A stretch of 64,000 nt of DNA from JBGLNJ01 sp041300525 (GTDB lineage: Bacteria > Chloroflexota > Anaerolineae > Fen-1058), in the NCBI GenBank assembly GCA_041300525.1, contig JBGLNJ010000001.1:3348001-3412000 (forward strand). The letters run 5' to 3'. Below, piece after piece: positions 23,101 to 29,547 of this stretch. The position numbers and the translations under genes were made by a program. Position 1 is the stretch's first letter. Every line of letters starts with the position of its first letter. A model generated the notes under the pieces. That model was given only the letters and a program-made list of their open reading frames with translations, made no database searches and was not told the origin of the DNA.

Positions 23101-23860
23101 CAAGAATTTTCTCGGTTCACTTGCCAACTACTTTTTGCTTGTTGGCAAATCCAATCTCTACAAGTGTTTCATTACTCGATCTTGGGAAATCGGCTCAACT
23201 CAAGGTGTAGTCGGATTGCTTCATCCAGAGGGTGTTTATGACGATCCGAATGGCGGCTTTTTGCGCAGCTACATATATCTTCGTCTCAAATCGCACTTTC
23301 AATTTCAGAATGAACTCAAGCTATTTGCCGAGATCGCACATGTGGCAAGATATAGCGTCAACGTGTACACATCGTCGCCCTCACGGCAGGTTGGCTTCGA
23401 TCACATCGCCAACCTTTTCAACCCGTCAACTCTCGATCAATGTTTCAACCACGATGGTTTGGGTGTTGTGCCTGGCATTCGTGATGACAGTGATAATTGG
23501 AGTGTGCGCGGGCACCACAGCCGAATCGTTTTCATCAATGAATCACGTCTTGGGTTTATAGCCAGTCTATATGATGAACCCGACACTCCATCGTTGCAGG
23601 CTCGGTTGCCACTAATTCATAGCAACGAAATCATACGTGTGCTGGAGAGTATGGCAGTACAAAAGCGTAAACTGAGCCATTTATCTGAACACTACTATAT
23701 GACACCTACCACATTTTGGAACGAAACTACTGCACAGAAAGATGGGACGATCAAAAGGGAAACTCGCTATCCTAAAGATTTGCAAGGATGGATAGCTTCT
23801 GGCCCTCACTTTTATGTAGCCACTCCGTTCAACAAGAATCCCAATGAAAACTGCAGATAA
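20114..23860 (+). CDS. drmMI: DrmMI-like DISARM adenine-DNA methyltransferase (Eco57I-type), 3'-truncated
   Basis: 1248 residues. A long N-terminal region precedes the SAM-binding motif CEMALGSGAFVNEALNQLAD near residue 573, then GVDLNPTAIELARVSIWLN near 632 and the catalytic motif LLLGNPPWVSV near 935 (NPPW). These, and the spacing, fit the class 1 DISARM methylase DrmMI, which marks host DNA so that the phage-restricting complex ignores it. A GC-rich repeat is inserted in frame at 22176-22229. The frame ends GPHFYVATPFNKNPNENCR, where homologues continue for tens of residues; the sequence then joins a ychF fragment. Type IIG or PglX-like enzymes are alternatives. Confidence 0.7.
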   Translation: MSIDLTGIQNVGEFYSHHYLDALLENDLKGLFARWREDDEATPDRRLNRCATDFFAAKSRALREPRPADRYAASHGLHVQLAEALGYAYSFELRYLQGITAVPVLSAVKRDGRDYIWLVETVFTGPDESPLDQDVLRGQYPKTEDEFAAPELPWESLVGEIFRRDEPPRWLILLAGRFIYLIDRTKWGQGQYLLFDLDEIFGRRQTQTLRATAALLAREALCPDEGVPLHDTLDENSHKHAYGVSSDLKYGVRRAVELLASEYVWYQRNVGKQALFQDDALARKLTNEALTYLYRLLFLFYAEARGGELDVVPMKSDAYRTGYSLEALRDLEQAPLTTPQAQNGYFLNESLDQLFRLVNDGFMPSQMTLLNEQAEQQTFHDYGFSLPGLHNPLFSRESTPLLSSVKFRNCVLQEVIQLLSLSRETRARKSARGARSTRGRISYAQLGINQLGAVYEGLLSYTGFFAQETLVEVKPADAKEAEKTAQTYFVPESEIARYEPDELVYVEGPDGARVRKTYPRGSFIFRLAGRDREKLASYYTPEVLTRCVVKYSLKELLRDKSADEILRLQVCEMALGSGAFVNEALNQLADAYLERKQKELGRRIPPDDYREERQKVKAYLALNNVHGVDLNPTAIELARVSIWLNIIYRGATTPWLGARFAVGNSLIGARRQVYSAEDVKSGEYRNQAPSPVALLATGEGRGGGRIFHWLLPDSGMAAFDTDKVIKELAPDQVKAIKDWRKKFTAKITAPELANLQALSDRADELWAQVVRDRQALIEHTRESVPVWGQASAQSNRAPLTIADKEADLARFNRPNGPFRRLRLAMDYWCALWFWPIPQAGQLPTRQQFLDDMAAIFAGDSGFEKPPEQLTLDAALVPAAPRQARLADVPTPSVDDLCERNPRLRLAAELAERLHFHHWELAFAEVFAERGGFDLLLGNPPWVSVAFDEGGVLSDYDPRIALRKLSATQSSKLRSEMLESLQVLHSYLDEFTEQTGAKNFLGSLANYFLLVGKSNLYKCFITRSWEIGSTQGVVGLLHPEGVYDDPNGGFLRSYIYLRLKSHFQFQNELKLFAEIAHVARYSVNVYTSSPSRQVGFDHIANLFNPSTLDQCFNHDGLGVVPGIRDDSDNWSVRGHHSRIVFINESRLGFIASLYDEPDTPSLQARLPLIHSNEIIRVLESMAVQKRKLSHLSEHYYMTPTTFWNETTAQKDGTIKRETRYPKDLQGWIASGPHFYVATPFNKNPNENCR
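22176..22229. repeat. GC-rich palindromic repeat, in frame inside drmMI
   Basis: CTCCCTCCCCTGT ... GACGGGGGAGGGCCGGGGTG, translated as APSPVALLATGEGRGGG. It is the same family as 108-152 and 14832-14950, with 6 extra bases in the loop. It lies between the core methylase region and a helical domain, probably in a surface loop. Confidence 0.75.
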
Positions 23861-23915
23861 GCACAAAACCCTTCGAAATGAACCAGTCAAGAGACACTTT
23901 TCGATTATCTCGGTG

Positions 23916-24245
23916 TTTCTGCAAGAGTTTGGCATCGCCGAGCCTGGCCGCTTGCGCGTGATCCGCCTCAGTTACGACTTGCTGGGGCTGCACTCTTTCC
24001 TCACTTGCGGCGAGGACGAGTGCCGCGCGTGGACGGTTCGGCGCGGCGCGACGGCGGTGGAAGCGGCGGGTGTGATTCACACCGACCTGGCGCGCGGCTT
24101 TATCCGCGCCGAGGTGTTTGCCTTCAACGACTTGACCACGCTGGGCAGCGAAGCGGCGGTCAAGTCCGCCGGCAAATTCAAGCTCGAAGGCAAAGAGTAT
24201 GTCGTCAGAGACGGCGACATTCTGCACGTCCGCTTTAGTCAATAG
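23916..24245 (+). pseudogene. ychF: C-terminal fragment of ribosome-binding ATPase YchF (TGS domain)
   Basis: FLQEFGIAEPGRLRVIRLSY, then LLGLHSFLTCGEDECRAWTV, AAGVIHTDLARGFIRAEV and EYVVRDGDILHVRF are unmistakable for the TGS end of YchF/EngD. The GTPase-like domain with its NTP loop is absent. The ATG at 23844 is only a chance in-frame codon: sequence between it and 23916 is junction DNA after the truncated methylase. Confidence 0.85.
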
Positions 24246-24246
24246 C

Positions 24247-24281
24247 CGAATAGTCGGATAGTCGGGCTGTTCGACTATTCG
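24247..24281. repeat. Inverted repeat CGAATAGTCG ... CGACTATTCG
   Basis: 10-bp arms at 24247-24256 and 24272-24281 with extra half-units (GGATAGTCGGG, ACTAACGACTATACGACC) around them. It lies between the ychF end and the first deoxynucleoside kinase and could act as a terminator, although no T run follows. Confidence 0.55.
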
Positions 24282-24316
24282 ACTAACGACTATACGACCA
24301 CAGGACTCACGACCAC

Positions 24317-25264
24317 ATGGCTACACGACTGAACCCCTACATCGCCATCGAAGGCGTCATCGGCGTGGGCAAGACGACGTTGGCGCGCATGCTCGCTCCA
24401 GAATTTGGCGCGACTCCCGTGCTCGAAGTCTTTCAAGAGAATCCCTTTCTTTCAGACTTTTATGCGGATCGCGCTCGCTACGCTTTCCAGACGCAAATTT
24501 TTTTCTTGCTCAGCCGCTACCGCCAGCAGTATCAATCCATCCCCGAAGCATTGGCGCGCGGCTCTGTGCTCAGCGATTACACCTTCGCCAAAGACAGCCT
24601 TTTTGCGCACCTCAACCTGACCGGCGACGAGTTGGCCGTGTACGAAAAGCTGCACGGCGCGCTGGCCGAAAAAATCCCCACCCCCGATTTGGTGGTCTAC
24701 CTGCGCGCCGACCTGGACGTGCTGATGGCGCGCATCGCCGCGCGCGACCGGCCTTATGAGCGCAGCATGGACCAGAACTATATCGAAAGCCTGCGGCTGG
24801 CCTACGAAGGCTTTTTTGCCGCGTACTCTCAATCGCCGGTGCTGGCGATTGACACGAATAACCTGAACTTTGTGCAGGAGCCGGTGGCGCTCGCCAGCAT
24901 CCGCGAGCGAATCCGCACGGCCCTGGGCGAGGGCGCCTACCAGCAGGCGCTCCCGCAATTCACGCCCACGCTGGACGAGGCCGAGCGCGCCGCGCTCGCA
25001 GAAGGCAGCCGCCGCCTGGGCGACTTGCAACGCTGGCAGCACGCCTCCGACGCCGCGCGCGGCAAATCGGGCGACTTGGTGCGGGATTTCCTGGAATTGA
25101 CGCAATCGGTCGGCGCCTTGAGCGGGGCATTGGCCACCGGCGGCGCCTTGCGCAGCGGCTTGCAGCGCCTGCTGGCCGCATGCCTGGGGCGGCTGATGCA
25201 ACTGGCGAACGCAGCCGGGGTTGATTTGGAAGAAGCCTATATCGCGCAGGAGTTGAAACGTTGA
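24317..25264 (+). CDS. Deoxynucleoside kinase fused to a degenerate MazG-like domain
   Basis: 315 residues. Residues 1-205 are a dNK: P-loop IEGVIGVGKTTLARML near 11, VFQENPFLSDFYADRARYAF, the SDYTFAKD segment near 91 replacing the usual DRS region, and the lid RDRPYERSMDQNY near 152. It transfers phosphate from ATP to deoxynucleosides in salvage. Residues about 230-315 resemble MazG pyrophosphohydrolase helices, but the metal ligands are gone: EExxE reads QSVGA (263-267) and the ExxD pair reads RLLAA (284-288). The following kinase starts in its stop codon, so the two are probably co-translated. Confidence 0.8.
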   Translation: MATRLNPYIAIEGVIGVGKTTLARMLAPEFGATPVLEVFQENPFLSDFYADRARYAFQTQIFFLLSRYRQQYQSIPEALARGSVLSDYTFAKDSLFAHLNLTGDELAVYEKLHGALAEKIPTPDLVVYLRADLDVLMARIAARDRPYERSMDQNYIESLRLAYEGFFAAYSQSPVLAIDTNNLNFVQEPVALASIRERIRTALGEGAYQQALPQFTPTLDEAERAALAEGSRRLGDLQRWQHASDAARGKSGDLVRDFLELTQSVGALSGALATGGALRSGLQRLLAACLGRLMQLANAAGVDLEEAYIAQELKR

Positions 25265-25896
25265 AACACTTTATCGCCATCGCCGGCAACATCGGCGCGG
25301 GCAAATCCTCGCTTACGGGCTTGCTCGCGCAGCAACTCAAGTGGGAACCGTTTTACGAGGCGGTCGAAGACAACCCGTACCTGGCCGACTTTTACCAGGA
25401 CATGCGCCAGTGGAGTTTCCATTCACAAATCTTTTTCCTCTCGCGCCGGCTGCGCCACCATCGCGCGCTGCTCGACCACCCCAACTCGGTCGTGCAGGAT
25501 CGCAGCGTGTACGAAGACGCGGAGGTCTTTGCGCGCAACCTCTACCGGCAGAACCACATGAGCGAGCGCGATTACAAGAGCTACCGCGAGCTGTACGAAG
25601 TCCTCACTCTGTTCTTGCCCTCGCCCGACCTGGTGGTGTATTTGCGCGCCAGCGTCCCCACGCTCCAGCGGCGCATCGCGCTGCGCGGACGCAAGTTCGA
25701 GCGCGACATCTCTGGCGAGTACCTGGAACAGCTCAACGAGCTGTACGAAGAGTGGACTGCCAATTTTACCTTGTGCCCCGTGCTGACCGTCCCCGCCGAC
25801 GACCTGGATTTTGTCAAGAACAACTCGCACCTTGACCTCATCGTGAGCAAGACCATGGACAAGCTCCAGGGCAAAGAAGTCGTCGTGTTTGAGTGA
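25261..25896 (+). CDS. Deoxynucleoside kinase (dGK/dAK-like)
   Basis: 211 residues from a TTG start that overlaps the previous TGA (TTGA). P-loop IAGNIGAGKSSLTGLL near 7, VEDNPYLADFYQDMRQWSFH, the DRSVYEDAEVFARNLY segment near 81 with the DRS motif intact, and the lid LRGRKFERDIS near 140. Residues match the bacterial dAdo/dGuo kinase group. A tandem pair of dNK genes recalls the Lactobacillus dAK/dGK heterodimer; here only this copy keeps DRS and lacks the MazG-like tail. A heterodimer with the upstream kinase is inference. Confidence 0.85.
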   Translation: MKHFIAIAGNIGAGKSSLTGLLAQQLKWEPFYEAVEDNPYLADFYQDMRQWSFHSQIFFLSRRLRHHRALLDHPNSVVQDRSVYEDAEVFARNLYRQNHMSERDYKSYRELYEVLTLFLPSPDLVVYLRASVPTLQRRIALRGRKFERDISGEYLEQLNELYEEWTANFTLCPVLTVPADDLDFVKNNSHLDLIVSKTMDKLQGKEVVVFE

Positions 25897-26072
25897 TGGT
25901 CGCTAGTCGGCTGGTCCTATTCTCCCTCGCGCCGATCACGCCATCACCAACAGGAGATAACTATCGAGACAACAACAGCATAAGACCAAGACCGCAACAC
26001 AGCAGCGCCAGGAATCTCTCGATACACTTTGCAACCCGGCGAAATTCGCCCCAACCCATCAGGAGGAAAACA

Positions 26073-27605
26073 ATGAACCGACGCCACTTTGGCATAGCAA
26101 CTTTGCTCGGCTTGACACTTGCGCTGATCGTGATACTTTTGCTGTTGCCTCAAGTCGCATTGGGCAAAGATTCTGCATCGGTGTCTCAAGCCGATGCGCC
26201 GCTGCAACCCCGCCGCGACGATGGCGTAGACAAGACCGCAGATTTATTTTTGCCCACCGATAAAGCGGCTGCTGCGGGCATCTATGGTCAGGTCACCTAT
26301 CAGGGCAATCCCATCGAAGGCATTTCGCTCCAATTACAACTCTGCGACTATACGGGGTCATCTTGGATGTGCTCTACCCGAGCATATACTACCACACAAG
26401 CCGATGGGAGCTATCAGTTTACCGGCGCACCCAGCCTGGGCATTGACCAGATGTATAGGGTGACATATAGAAACAGCGGCGACCCGAATTATGTGTGGGG
26501 GTGGTGGGGACCATTCATTTCGTCCTACACAGCCGGCAGCGCGGTGGCAGGTAGTTCGTTTGACATTGCGAATATTCCTCTGTTATCGCCAGCCAATGAC
26601 GTGACAGTAACTCTGCCGTATACTTTTGAATGGACGCCTCGCTCTGCCACTCCTTCAGACATTTACGAGTTCGATCTACATGATAGTGAAACCGATAGAA
26701 CATGGATGGCCCCTGTGAGCCACACTGGCAGTTACACTTTGGAGATCTTGCCAACTGGCTTTATCTCTGGCACCCGGTATGCGTGGAATGTGTGGGTGAA
26801 CAGCCCTGATGGTGGAGTTGGTGCCTCTCGTGAAGGCCGCTGGGTCACGATTCTTGGCCCCACCTACGAGTATCCCCATGCAGTGTATCTGCCCATCGTG
26901 TCCAGGCCACCTGGCGGCATTAATGGCCGTATCACATACCAGGGCAACCCCGTCAGCAACATCAGTCTCGATTTGCGATTTTACGATGGTACTTCATGGT
27001 CCACCAAAGCCACGGTCAAAACACAATCGGATGGAACCTATCAGTTCGCCAGCATCTTTATCTTCAGCTTGCAAGCCAATCAGAAATATAAGGTGCGCTA
27101 TCTCAATACCCAAAGTGCAGGCAACGTCAGCAACCCCAACTATTTGCTTTCCTGGTTTGGGCCGGACATCACTTCCTATCGAGCCGGTGCCAATGCGGCA
27201 GGTGGCGATGCTGACATTGCGAACATCTCGTCGGTTGCTCCTGCCGATAATGTGACCGTGAGCCTTCCCTGCACTTTTCAGTGGACGCCTCGTGCGGCGA
27301 CGCCCTCGGATAGTTATGGTGTTTACATAGAAGGCGTTGTAGTTTACAAGTCATTTGAGAGTGGCCCTTTAGGCTATGTCAGCAATTATACTCTGCATAG
27401 TCTATCTCCAGCTTTAAGCGCAGGGGATCAATATGACTGGGCTGTAGTAGTTTATACGCCGGGTGGTGGTTTAGGCTATTCGCGTGATTTTCGTTTCATT
27501 ACGTTCTCCGGTACCGGTTTGCAGGCTGGGATAAGCCAACCGGATTCGTCAAATTCCCTAGACCTTGAGCGGCTGATGGAATTGCGCAAAGCGCGCGGGC
27601 GCTAA
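26073..27605 (+). CDS. Secreted two-repeat protein with carboxypeptidase-regulatory-like modules
   Basis: 510 residues; AGGAGG six bases before the ATG decides the start. The signal peptide is MNRRHFGIATLLGLTL plus a hydrophobic run and a cleavage-like ALG-K. The mature protein is a tandem duplication: each half has GxxGRxTYQGNPxxxISLxL, a QADGSYQF-type strand (CarboxypepD_reg-like), then LPxTFxWTPRxATPSDxY and a SPDGGVG/TPGGGLGYSRDxR end. YPHAVYLPIVSRPPGG lies between the halves, a phrase that commonly ends secreted Chloroflexota proteins. The role is unknown; probably a surface or extracellular binding protein. A 176-base gap upstream holds only leader sequence. Confidence 0.65.
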   Translation: MNRRHFGIATLLGLTLALIVILLLLPQVALGKDSASVSQADAPLQPRRDDGVDKTADLFLPTDKAAAAGIYGQVTYQGNPIEGISLQLQLCDYTGSSWMCSTRAYTTTQADGSYQFTGAPSLGIDQMYRVTYRNSGDPNYVWGWWGPFISSYTAGSAVAGSSFDIANIPLLSPANDVTVTLPYTFEWTPRSATPSDIYEFDLHDSETDRTWMAPVSHTGSYTLEILPTGFISGTRYAWNVWVNSPDGGVGASREGRWVTILGPTYEYPHAVYLPIVSRPPGGINGRITYQGNPVSNISLDLRFYDGTSWSTKATVKTQSDGTYQFASIFIFSLQANQKYKVRYLNTQSAGNVSNPNYLLSWFGPDITSYRAGANAAGGDADIANISSVAPADNVTVSLPCTFQWTPRAATPSDSYGVYIEGVVVYKSFESGPLGYVSNYTLHSLSPALSAGDQYDWAVVVYTPGGGLGYSRDFRFITFSGTGLQAGISQPDSSNSLDLERLMELRKARGR

Positions 27606-27625
27606 CAGACGACTCGTCCGAGTAA

Positions 27626-27650
27626 AAGGCCCGGCGAATTGCCGGGCCTT
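27626..27650 (+). terminator. Intrinsic terminator-like hairpin
   Basis: AAGGCCCGGC (27626-27635), loop GAATT, GCCGGGCCTT (27641-27650): a perfect 10-bp stem 20 bases after the secreted-protein gene, flanked by an A run on its left. The T run is short. Confidence 0.65.
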
Positions 27651-27712
27651 ATGTCTTGTGGCATCCAGATTGTGGCTATGCTATAATACGCCGAAACCGG
27701 GAGGGCCAGCCC

Positions 27713-27862
27713 ATGAGCTATCTTGCTCACCTCGATTGCCCCGAATGTGCCAAGGTTTATTCTGCTGATGAATTGCGCACCGTTTGCCCCGAGTGTGGGT
27801 CGCCCCTCCTTGCCCGGTACGATTTGCCTCAAGCCAGAGCACGCCTAGACCGCGACGCAATG
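27713..27862 (+). pseudogene. thrC: N-terminal fragment of threonine synthase
   Basis: MSYLAHLDCPECAKVYSADE, then LRTVCPECGSPLLARYDL and ARARLDRDAM, are the typical zinc-ribbon start of PLP-dependent threonine synthase (two CPEC pairs). The catalytic part is missing: past about 27862 the DNA is the end of a minus-strand aminotransferase fragment. A TATAAT at 27682-27687 lies in the right place for its promoter, 25 bases before the ATG. Confidence 0.7.
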
Positions 27863-28331
27863 ACCGTCTGCTCGACCGGTATGTGGCGCTGGCGCGCAGG
27901 CCGTCTATCAACTGCCGCGTCAACGCCATCTTGTGCGCGCGAATGTTGTCCACGCCGCGCTCCATCACCCAACGCAGGCCCGCGCCCAGCCCCGCCAGGC
28001 CCACGGCGTTGGGCGTGCCGCTCTCGCACTTGTCGGGCAGAAACTCGGGCTGCTCTTCGCGCTCGGAGCGGCTGCCCGTGCCGCCGCGCTTGAGCGGATC
28101 AAGCCGCTCCACGTCCACTCGCTCGCCGATGACCAGCCCGCCTGTGCCCATCGGCCCATAGAGCGACTTGTGGCCCGTAAAGCCGAGCAGGTCAATCGCG
28201 TCGGCCTGCACGTCAATCGGATATGCGCCCGCCGTCTGCGCCGCGTCCACGAGCAACAGCAGGTCGTGTCGGCGCGCAATGCGGCCCACCTCGGCCACGG
28301 GCACAATGGTCATCAAGGTCTCGGACAGCAT
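27861..28331 (-). pseudogene. Class V aminotransferase / cysteine desulfurase, internal fragment
   Basis: 157 residues. ARRHDLLLLVDAAQTAGAYP, then LLGFTGHKSLYGPMGTGGLV with the PLP lysine in HKS, and LKRGGTGSRSE are diagnostic of the class V fold-type I family. The N-terminal third and the C-terminal domain are both gone. The right side joins an IS66 end at about 28331 and the left side joins the thrC start. Sulfur-carrying Cys residues cannot be judged because the region is lost. Confidence 0.75.
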
Positions 28332-28700
28332 GGTGGGTCTCCAGAACTGAGGATGGTAGAGCCTCTTCAAGTTTACAGCGGAAACCGCCTTGTAACAAAT
28401 GGCTAAAGTCCAGAGTACGGGCTGACCATTCTTGCGCGCCGTGGACAGGTAGCCCCGGATCTGGCAGAATTGTTTCGCGCCCGTTTTCGTGCGGAACGCG
28501 CCCGAGATTTTTTGTTTGACTTTGACCATCCGGATGTCTCGCTTGGCTTGGTTGTTGTCAAACGGGACGCGGAAGTCGTACATGAAAGCGATCACTTGGC
28601 GTTGGTAGGTGTGGAGGCGATCCAGCAAGTTTTTCGGCGGCGATTGTTTGACCCGCCCCCGTTTCTTGGGAGTGGGTATCTCGACCAGCCAGTTGCACGA
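28332..28700 (-). mobile_element. IS66-family transposase, C-terminal fragment
   Basis: PTPKKRGRVKQSPPKNLLDR, FMYDFRVPFDNNQAKRDIRM, VKVKQKISGAFRTKTGAKQF and RGYLSTARKNGQPVL are conserved in the IS66 transposase DDE domain end (the FDNNxAER glutamate segment appears as FDNNQAKR, so the acidic residue is changed). The N-terminal two thirds and the terminal repeats of the element are absent. It reads straight into the aminotransferase fragment without a stop. Confidence 0.8.
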
Positions 28701-28793
28701 AAACTACCCCCCATCCGTGGCGGTACCACCGACGCCCTAATCCCTGACTGTCTTGACGGTAGGTCAAGGCGGCAGGGCGGCCATAGCACGCGC

Positions 28794-29096
28794 CAGCTCA
28801 ACTCGACGGGTGGCATGTTGGTCAACGAGGCGACGGGCAGCATGACGAACGGCCTTGGCTTCATCGGGCTGGCCGCGATGATCTTTGGCAAGTGGAATCC
28901 CTTTGGGGCGCTGTTGGGCGCGCTCATCTTTGGCCTGGGCAACAGCGTGACCTCGACCATCAGCATCTTTCGGCCTGACATTCCCTCGCAGATTCCGCAG
29001 ATGCTGCCGTACCTGCTGACCATCATCGTGCTGACGGGCGTCGTCGGTCGAGCCACGCCGCCGGCGGCGGACGGCGAGGCGTACGAGAAGCAGTAG
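28794..29096 (+). pseudogene. ABC transporter permease (BmpA-associated nucleoside/sugar type), C-terminal fragment
   Basis: The last 100 residues of a BPD_transp_2 permease: GLGFIGLAAMIFGKWNPFGA, LLGALIFGLGNSVTSTISIF, then IPSQIPQMLPYLLTIIVLTG and GRATPPAADGEAYEKQ. Two to three membrane segments remain. The N-terminal segments are replaced by antisense IS66 sequence upstream of about 28790, so no start codon can be assigned. Intact relatives move nucleosides or sugars with a BmpA lipoprotein. Confidence 0.75.
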
Positions 29097-29114
29097 CAGG
29101 ACGCAAGAGGCAAG

Positions 29115-29378
29115 ATGCAAGAGTCAGGTTCAGAGGCAGAGTTATCGCCGGCCGTCCGAGAGTTGGCAAAGAGTTTTCGTCGCCGCCTGGGCACGCTCGA
29201 TCCGCAGCAAGTGGCAATCTGGCGGCAGATGACGCCGGCTAAGAAAATCCGTCTGGCCTTTCAAATGTATGATTTGGCCCGGCGCATCATCTGGACCACG
29301 GAGCGACAGGCACATCCAGACGCTTCGCCGGAAGAGTTGGGTTGGCGTATGTTACGACGCATGCACGGGACAGCATGA
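29115..29378 (+). CDS. Small hypothetical protein
   Basis: 87 residues, helical: LRKSF-like RELAKSFRRRLGTLDPQQVA, then WRQMTPAKKIRLAFQMYDLA and HPDASPEELGWRMLRRMHG. It resembles small uncharacterised proteins with the pattern MTPAxKLRxAFxLYDxA...HPDxxxEEL; I know no function for them. It lies 18 bases after the permease fragment, across a small direct repeat (GACGCAAGAGGCAAGATGCA), and is followed by a terminator. No toxin or antitoxin partner is next to it. Confidence 0.55.
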   Translation: MQESGSEAELSPAVRELAKSFRRRLGTLDPQQVAIWRQMTPAKKIRLAFQMYDLARRIIWTTERQAHPDASPEELGWRMLRRMHGTA

Positions 29379-29415
29379 TGATACTGCCATGAGACAGTCG
29401 CCTCAACTGCTCTTG

Positions 29416-29453
29416 AAACTCCCCGGACGCATGATGTGTCTGGGGAGTTTTTT
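29416..29453 (+). terminator. Intrinsic terminator
   Basis: AAACTCCCC (29416-29424) and GGGGAGTTT (29442-29450) form a 9-bp stem, followed by a run of six T in total (29448-29453). It ends the transcript of the small gene at 29115-29378. Confidence 0.8.
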
Positions 29454-29547
29454 ATCCTCATGGAACGTTCCGCCTCGTTCCGGCGTCTACTTTCCAGGAG
29501 CAGGCGACATAGGGATGTCGCCCTACCTACCGTGTCGGAGGTGAAGG

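Noticed and set aside
28332..29096. Complete IS66 element
   Set aside because: Only the C-terminal third of the transposase is present, with no terminal inverted repeats or accessory genes.
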